From Proteocatella sp051653405 (lineage in GTDB: Bacteria; Bacillota; Clostridia; Peptostreptococcales; Filifactoraceae): a DNA stretch of 9,584 nucleotides. Shown here piece after piece: positions 5,936 to 9,584 of the stretch. The DNA is taken from NCBI GenBank assembly GCA_051653405.1, contig JBOFWC010000308.1, positions 1 to 9,584 of the forward strand, given 5' to 3'. The position numbers and the translations under genes are program-made. Position 1 is the stretch's first letter. Every line of letters begins with the position of its first letter. The notes below the pieces were generated by a model, which was not told the origin of the DNA, searched no databases, and worked only from the letters and a program-made list of their open reading frames with translations.

Positions 5936-7213
5936 TTATTCGTAAATTGGGTTTCTTGAAGCTTTCACGACACGTTTTTCACTATTTGTAGCATGTACAA
6001 ATACACCAATTGCACTTAGGTAAAGTATAACAGTAAGATAGTATGGAGAATTATAACCCATATTTTGCATAAGATAACCACCGATGCTTATTCCTATAGC
6101 TCTTGAAAAACTTGAAAATAATGAGAGTAAACTACTGAAATTTGAACGTTCTTCAGGCTCTACAAGCTCCATAAATATACTAGTATTTAGAGGCGCTGCC
6201 ATATTCATAAGCCCATTTCTCATGAAGAAGGCGATATACACAAAGCTTAAGCTGTGTGGAAACGCAATGCTTATAAGAAATGGAATACTTAAAAACTGAC
6301 AAACTATAGTAGATTTATGTCGGCCTATTTTTTTTGTAAGCAGAGGAAGTAACATTCCGCCTACTATACATCCAAATTGCGCAAACGAAAGGATGGAGCC
6401 TACGGTTTTATCGTTTAATGACATAGAATATTTCAGATAAACGCTAAAAAATGGGACTACCATTCCCGCTCCTGTGCCTGTTAGTGAATAATAAAACAAA
6501 TATTTACCTATATTAGGTTTTTTTATTACACTGTAACCTCTAAGACACTCTTTTAAACATCGAGCCTTTATGCCTGCATTTTCTTCGATTTTACTTATAG
6601 GTAAAAGAAATAACATTGTAAATATAGATGAGATTAGAGCTATATAAAATATGCTATTATCTATGTTTAGAATATCTGTAAAATAACTGCTTAGATGACC
6701 ACCTACAAATGAAGCGATCATATAGCCACCAAAGGTTACTACAAAGTTTCGGCTATAAGCTTTCATTCTGTTTGAAGGGGTAGTGTTTTCAGCTAGAAAA
6801 AGCCCCTCTGCGGTTGTTCTTATACTTAGGCCAAATCCATTTATAATTACAAATAGTGATATTGGAACGATAGATCTAAACGACATTATAAGAACCGTTG
6901 AAATTGATATCAAAGAACAACTAAGGTAAAAACTTTTTTTACGGCCGATACTTTCTATAAGATAAGCACTTATAATTGATCCAAGCGCAATAGCTATTGT
7001 ATTTAAAGATATTATATTTCCAACTACTGATTCCTTATAGCCATTTTCAATGAGGTATAGTCCTGCAAACATATTAAAAATACCTTGAGAAAAAGCGGCA
7101 GAAAAAGATATAAAATAAAATAAAGTAACATTATCTAACTTGAAGTGATATCTTATATGATTTTTTACATATCTGAATTTTGATTTTATATTCCAATTTG
7201 ATTTTTTAAGCAT
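5936..7213 (-). CDS. Major facilitator superfamily transporter, substrate unknown
   Basis: The 425-residue product is a polytopic membrane protein with about twelve hydrophobic segments in two halves. Loop 2-3 holds an MFS motif A-like stretch, YLIESIGRKKS (84-94), and the second half repeats it as LLTKKIGRHKS (291-301). Glycine-rich helices (GSIISAYL 78-85, GGYMIASFVGG 162-172) and RNGLMNMAAPLN (332-343) also fit drug/sugar-type MFS permeases, but nothing identifies a substrate. The first 25 residues are unusually basic. The ATG at 7213-7211 has AAGGGAG at 7226-7220, six bases upstream. No promoter is visible in the 61 bases before it. Instead a terminator-like hairpin separates it from the small gene upstream, so expression may depend on read-through. 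It is convergent with lysS. Confidence 0.88.
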   Translation of the reverse strand: MLKKSNWNIKSKFRYVKNHIRYHFKLDNVTLFYFISFSAAFSQGIFNMFAGLYLIENGYKESVVGNIISLNTIAIALGSIISAYLIESIGRKKSFYLSCSLISISTVLIMSFRSIVPISLFVIINGFGLSIRTTAEGLFLAENTTPSNRMKAYSRNFVVTFGGYMIASFVGGHLSSYFTDILNIDNSIFYIALISSIFTMLFLLPISKIEENAGIKARCLKECLRGYSVIKKPNIGKYLFYYSLTGTGAGMVVPFFSVYLKYSMSLNDKTVGSILSFAQFGCIVGGMLLPLLTKKIGRHKSTIVCQFLSIPFLISIAFPHSLSFVYIAFFMRNGLMNMAAPLNTSIFMELVEPEERSNFSSLLSLFSSFSRAIGISIGGYLMQNMGYNSPYYLTVILYLSAIGVFVHATNSEKRVVKASRNPIYE

Positions 7214-7238
7214 AGTAGACTCCCTTAAAAAACTTAAT

Positions 7239-7263
7239 AAAAAAAGATGGATTATCCATCTTT
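7239..7263 (-). terminator. Terminator or attenuator between the small gene and the MFS gene
   Basis: On the minus strand AAAGATGGA (7263-7255) pairs perfectly with TCCATCTTT (7251-7243) over a 3-nt loop. The T-run continues to 7239 with TTTTATT-like sequence. It starts 11 bases after the stop of the small gene and ends about 26 bases before the MFS start codon. Confidence 0.72.
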
Positions 7264-7274
7264 AAATTTTTAGT

Positions 7275-7562
7275 CTATTTTGAAGAAACTGACTTCTTGT
7301 AAGCTTCGTATGAATTTAAATTTTTCGTGTTGTTTGAATAAGAAGCAGAAGGTCTGTATGCAGATGGGCGATTTGTTTGAGGTAGACTTCTTTTTGAAAC
7401 TTTCTTTTGAACAGGTACATTTTTTCTTGCAGGAGTTTGAATTCCACCGCAATAAAAGTTATCATTGCATAATTCTTTTTTGAAAATTTCAATATGTATA
7501 ACTCTAAAAAATTTACATGATATAATTACAAATGCAATTAAAAGAAGAATTCTCGGCACCAT
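7275..7562 (-). CDS. Small putative lipoprotein or membrane-anchored basic protein
   Basis: I do not recognise a family. The 95-residue product starts MVPRILLLIAFVIISC: one Arg at position 4, a hydrophobic core (5-14) and IISC (13-16). This fits the general bacterial lipobox pattern with lipidation at C16, though a plain N-terminal membrane anchor is equally possible. Two further cysteines (C32, C38) are spaced C-x5-C. The tail from residue 42 to 95 has about twelve Lys/Arg and a single Glu. It is rich in Ser, Asn and Pro and contains a short RPSAY/RPSAS repeat (65-74); it looks disordered and could contact the cell wall. The start at 7562 is chosen because AAGGGGGT (7578-7571) lies eight bases upstream; an ATG at 7568 would leave two. 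A promoter and a terminator-like hairpin bracket it, which argues that it is a real gene. Confidence 0.65.
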   Translation of the reverse strand: MVPRILLLIAFVIISCKFFRVIHIEIFKKELCNDNFYCGGIQTPARKNVPVQKKVSKRSLPQTNRPSAYRPSASYSNNTKNLNSYEAYKKSVSSK

Positions 7563-7599
7563 ATACATTTACCCCCTTATATAATATATTCCACTTCAT

Positions 7600-7628
7600 A
7601 TTATATTACAATTGTCAAACATTTGCAA
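7600..7628 (-). promoter_or_regulatory. Predicted sigma-A promoter of the small minus-strand gene
   Basis: Read on the minus strand, TTGCAA (7628-7623, 4 of 6) and a perfect TATAAT (7605-7600) are 17 nt apart. Transcription would begin near 7593, about 30 bases before the start codon at 7562, with the AAGGGGGT ribosome binding site in between. Confidence 0.62.
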
Positions 7629-7731
7629 CAAATATGTAAAAAAATTGTGAGAAATCTCAATGGATTAAACTGAAATAAATATTTTATATTCAAAACCTTG
7701 GTATTGCAAGCTAAAATTCAAATATATTTAA

Positions 7732-7766
7732 TTGATAAGGCAGAATATCCTAAAATATGATATAAT
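7732..7766 (+). promoter_or_regulatory. Predicted promoter of truA
   Basis: A perfect extended -10 element, TGATATAAT (7758-7766), lies about 75 bases before truA. An overlapping reading gives TTGATA (7732-7737) and TATGAT (7756-7761) with an 18-nt spacer, five of six in each box. Either puts the start of transcription near 7768-7773. The 273-base gap between the divergent genes (7569-7841) also holds the minus-strand promoter; I see no other gene in it. Confidence 0.6.
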
Positions 7767-7841
7767 AAATTTTATTATTATTTTAATTTTTACGTGAACA
7801 GCAAGCTTTTAGCTGTGAACAACAATCAGGAGATTTGATTT

Positions 7842-8585
7842 ATGAATATAATGTTAAAAATTGAATATATAGGAACTGAATTTTCAGGATGGCAAAAACA
7901 AAATAATGCCAGAACAATTCAGTCAGAAATAGAGTCTGCAATATTTAAAATAACAGGAGAGCAAGTCGAACTTACCGCATCTGGAAGAACTGATGCAGGG
8001 GTACATGCGCTTTCTCAAGTAGCAAACTTTCACACTTTTTCAAATATACCCCCAAAACAGATGAAATATGCAATAAATTCTGTTTTGAATGAAAATATTA
8101 GAATAATTGAAAGCTTTGAAGTTGATGGCGAGTTTCATTCAAGGTTTAGCGCAAAAAGAAAAACGTATCTTTATAGAATTCAAACTGGGGATGTAAAAAG
8201 AGCATTTGAAAGAAACCTGTCTTACTATGTAAGAGGAAGTTTGGATATTGAAAAAATGAAAGCACAGGCTAAATATATTGTAGGAGAGCATGATTTTTCA
8301 GCCTTTAAGTCAGAGGGGTCGTCAGCACAAAATTTTGTGAGAACTGTATATGAGCTTAAATTAACTCAAAATGGTGACATTATAGAGATGGAAATAACGG
8401 GAAATGGCTTCTTGTATAATATGGTAAGAATTATAGCAGGAACTCTTATAGAAATTGGCAGAGGCAGAGAATATAGTATCCCTGAAATTCTTAAATCTAA
8501 ACAAAGAGAAAATGCAGGACCAACAGCACCTTCGATGGGACTTTTTTTGAAAAATGTTGATTATAATATTGACAATGAGGCATAA
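7842..8585 (+). CDS. truA: tRNA pseudouridine(38-40) synthase TruA
   Basis: TruA isomerises uridines 38, 39 and 40 in the anticodon stem-loop of many tRNAs. The 247 residues are normal for the family. The catalytic motif GRTDAGVHA is at 48-56 with D51 as the conserved aspartate. Other family stretches are GWQKQ (16-20), FSAKRKTYLYRI (102-113), FLYNMVRIIAG (190-200) and AGPTAPSMGLFL (225-236). GGAG at 7829-7832 is nine bases before the ATG. In many Firmicutes truA follows ecfA-ecfA'-ecfT; here its neighbour is a divergent gene and it has its own promoter. The final codons (I243-N245) contain the -35 box for rplM, and no terminator separates them. Confidence 0.96.
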   Translation: MNIMLKIEYIGTEFSGWQKQNNARTIQSEIESAIFKITGEQVELTASGRTDAGVHALSQVANFHTFSNIPPKQMKYAINSVLNENIRIIESFEVDGEFHSRFSAKRKTYLYRIQTGDVKRAFERNLSYYVRGSLDIEKMKAQAKYIVGEHDFSAFKSEGSSAQNFVRTVYELKLTQNGDIIEMEITGNGFLYNMVRIIAGTLIEIGRGREYSIPEILKSKQRENAGPTAPSMGLFLKNVDYNIDNEA

Positions 8586-8597
8586 ATCCTATATAAT
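8569..8597 (+). promoter_or_regulatory. Perfect-consensus sigma-A promoter of rplM-rpsI
   Basis: TTGACA (8569-8574) and TATAAT (8592-8597) match consensus fully with a 17-nt spacer. The -35 box lies inside truA codons 243-245 and the stop codon falls in the spacer. Transcription would start near 8604, just before the L13 leader stem. Confidence 0.88.
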
Positions 8598-8603
8598 CTT
8601 AAA

Positions 8604-8650
8604 GAATGTGTAAATTATATGTCCACTGCCCCGGACTTTATTCATACACT
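8604..8650 (+). ncRNA. Ribosomal protein L13 leader RNA (cis-regulatory)
   Basis: Between the promoter and rplM an outer stem GTGTA (8608-8612) with TACAC (8645-8649) continues as AAT/ATT (8613-8615, 8640-8642). After an internal loop it closes with GTCC (8621-8624) and GGAC (8633-8636) around ACTGCCCC. A stem with internal loops directly upstream of rplM fits the L13 leader known in Firmicutes, thought to let L13 repress its own operon. Identification is from memory of the motif and position, not from a covariance search. Confidence 0.72.
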
Positions 8651-8683
8651 ATAGTTGGTTTATTTATTTAAGGAGGAATAAGA

Positions 8684-9112
8684 ATGAAGTCTTATATTTC
8701 TAAACCTGCAGAAGTTACTAGAAAATGGTATATAGTCGATGCAGAGGGAAAAACATTAGGAAGACTTTCAACTGAGATAGCAAATATCTTAAGAGGAAAG
8801 CACAAAGTAACATACACACCACACGTTGATGGTGGAGATTTCGTAGTAGTAGTAAATGCTGAGAAAATAGCAGTAACTGGAAAAAAACTAGATCAAAAAA
8901 TATACAGACACCATACAGGATACATTGGTAACATGAAGGAAACTCCTTTAAGAAGAATGCTTCAAGAAAAGCCAGAAGAAGTTCTTAAGGCTTCTGTAAA
9001 CGGAATGCTTCCAAAAAGCAAATTAAGAGCTCCTATGATGAAGAGACTTAAAGTGTTTGTTGGACCACAGCATACACATGCAGCACAACAGTTAGAAACA
9101 TTAGAGGTATAA
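8684..9112 (+). CDS. rplM: Large ribosomal subunit protein uL13
   Basis: uL13 is an early-assembling 50S subunit protein that binds 23S rRNA. The 142 residues match the bacterial length. Recognisable parts are the WYIVDAEGKTLGRLST start (15-30), the YTPHVDGGDFVVVVNAEKI stretch (44-62), KIYRHHTGYIG (77-87) and the family signature VNGMLPKSKLRAPMMKRLKV (104-123). AGGAGG at 8670-8675 lies eight bases before the ATG. It forms a two-gene operon with rpsI, 21 bases downstream, as in nearly all bacteria, under its own promoter and leader. Confidence 0.98.
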   Translation: MKSYISKPAEVTRKWYIVDAEGKTLGRLSTEIANILRGKHKVTYTPHVDGGDFVVVVNAEKIAVTGKKLDQKIYRHHTGYIGNMKETPLRRMLQEKPEEVLKASVNGMLPKSKLRAPMMKRLKVFVGPQHTHAAQQLETLEV

Positions 9113-9133
9113 TTTTAGAAAGGAGATAAGTTC

Positions 9134-9526
9134 ATGGCTAAAGTACAATATTATGGAACTGGAAGAAGAAAAAGCTCTGTTGCTAGAGTTAGACTTCTAC
9201 CAGGACAAGGAAATATAGTAGTAAACGGTAGAAATCTTGATGAATATTTTGGATATGAGACTCTTAGAAGAGAGGTTCGTAGACCACTTGAAATGACTGA
9301 CACATTAGCAAAATACGATGTATTTGTAAATGTTAATGGTGGAGGATTCACAGGACAGTCTGGAGCTATAAGACACGGTATATCAAGAGCTTTACTTAAA
9401 GCTGATCTAGAATTAAGACCAACTCTTAAAGCAGCTGGATTCCTTACTAGAGATGCTAGAATGAAGGAAAGAAAGAAATACGGACTTAAAGCAGCTAGAA
9501 GAGCTCCTCAGTTCTCAAAAAGATAA
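9134..9526 (+). CDS. rpsI: Small ribosomal subunit protein uS9
   Basis: uS9 is a 30S head protein whose C-terminal tail reaches the P-site tRNA. The 130 residues are standard. Family motifs are GTGRRKSSVARVRL (8-21), NVNGGGFTGQSGAIRHGISR (66-85) and the C-terminal GLKAARRAPQFSKR (117-130), whose basic SKR end is the part that contacts tRNA. AAGGAG just before 9126 gives an eight-base spacing to the ATG. It is the second gene of the rplM operon and is followed by a terminator. Confidence 0.98.
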   Translation: MAKVQYYGTGRRKSSVARVRLLPGQGNIVVNGRNLDEYFGYETLRREVRRPLEMTDTLAKYDVFVNVNGGGFTGQSGAIRHGISRALLKADLELRPTLKAAGFLTRDARMKERKKYGLKAARRAPQFSKR

Positions 9527-9552
9527 TATTCTGCTTATGCAGATATATATAC

Positions 9553-9584
9553 AAATCCCTAAAATCATTGATTTTGGGGATTTT
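9553..9584 (+). terminator. Rho-independent terminator of rplM-rpsI (cut by the window edge)
   Basis: AAATCCCTAAAATC (9553-9566) pairs along its whole length with GATTTTGGGGATTT (9570-9583), including one G-U, over an ATT loop. The T-run starts at 9581 and is truncated at the end of the window. A small CTGC/GCAG hairpin (9531-9542) precedes it. Confidence 0.85.

Noticed and set aside
7280..7483. Plus-strand open frame opposite the small lipoprotein-like gene
   Set aside because: It has no ribosome binding site or promoter, and the minus-strand frame has both plus a signal-like N-terminus.
9151..9351. Minus-strand open frame opposite rpsI
   Set aside because: It is the shadow of a ribosomal protein gene whose codon bias keeps the opposite strand open.
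1..9584. CRISPR array, insertion sequence, tRNA or rRNA gene, phage genes
   Set aside because: No regularly spaced repeats, transposase or integrase motifs, terminal inverted repeats, cloverleaf-like sequence or rRNA segments were seen on either strand.

Overview
The window reads as chromosomal housekeeping DNA from a low-GC Gram-positive anaerobe of the class Clostridia. The reasons are AT-rich genes, strong AGGAGG-type ribosome binding sites, TTGACA/TATAAT promoters, and the blocks coaX-dusB-greA-lysS and truA-rplM-rpsI. A member near Peptostreptococcaceae/Acetoanaerobium is my guess from gene order; the sequence alone does not settle the genus.

Left part (1-2652): the last codons of an upstream gene (probably ftsH) end at a clear rho-independent terminator. 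Next come a P1-family (S58) self-processing peptidase/amidohydrolase, then a promoter, a structured leader of about 98 nt, panT (pantothenate-binding S component of an ECF transporter) and coaX (type III pantothenate kinase). PanT and CoaX together make a uptake-and-phosphorylation module that feeds coenzyme A synthesis. The leader carries two tandem hairpins of the same design, each with a bulged A four base pairs from a tetraloop, which resembles the known pan RNA motif.

Middle (2653-5935): dusB (tRNA dihydrouridine synthase, TTG start) follows coaX across a gap holding a 13-nt direct repeat and an AT-rich hairpin. greA and lysS follow under a perfect-consensus promoter whose -35 box lies in the last two codons of dusB. 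A long bidirectional terminator closes lysS.

Minus-strand island (5936-7628): a 95-residue gene with a lipobox-like N-terminus and a very basic Ser/Asn-rich tail has its own promoter. It is followed by a terminator-like hairpin and then by an MFS transporter that has no visible promoter of its own. This is the least conventional part of the window.

Right part (7732-9584): truA has its own promoter. rplM-rpsI have a second perfect-consensus promoter, again overlapping the end of the gene before it, an L13-type leader RNA and a strong terminator at the right edge. The ecfA/ecfT genes that often precede truA in Firmicutes are not here, so the energising module PanT needs must lie elsewhere.

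Most of the window is ordinary. The items that deserve attention are the panT leader, the small lipoprotein-like gene and the hairpin between it and the MFS gene.
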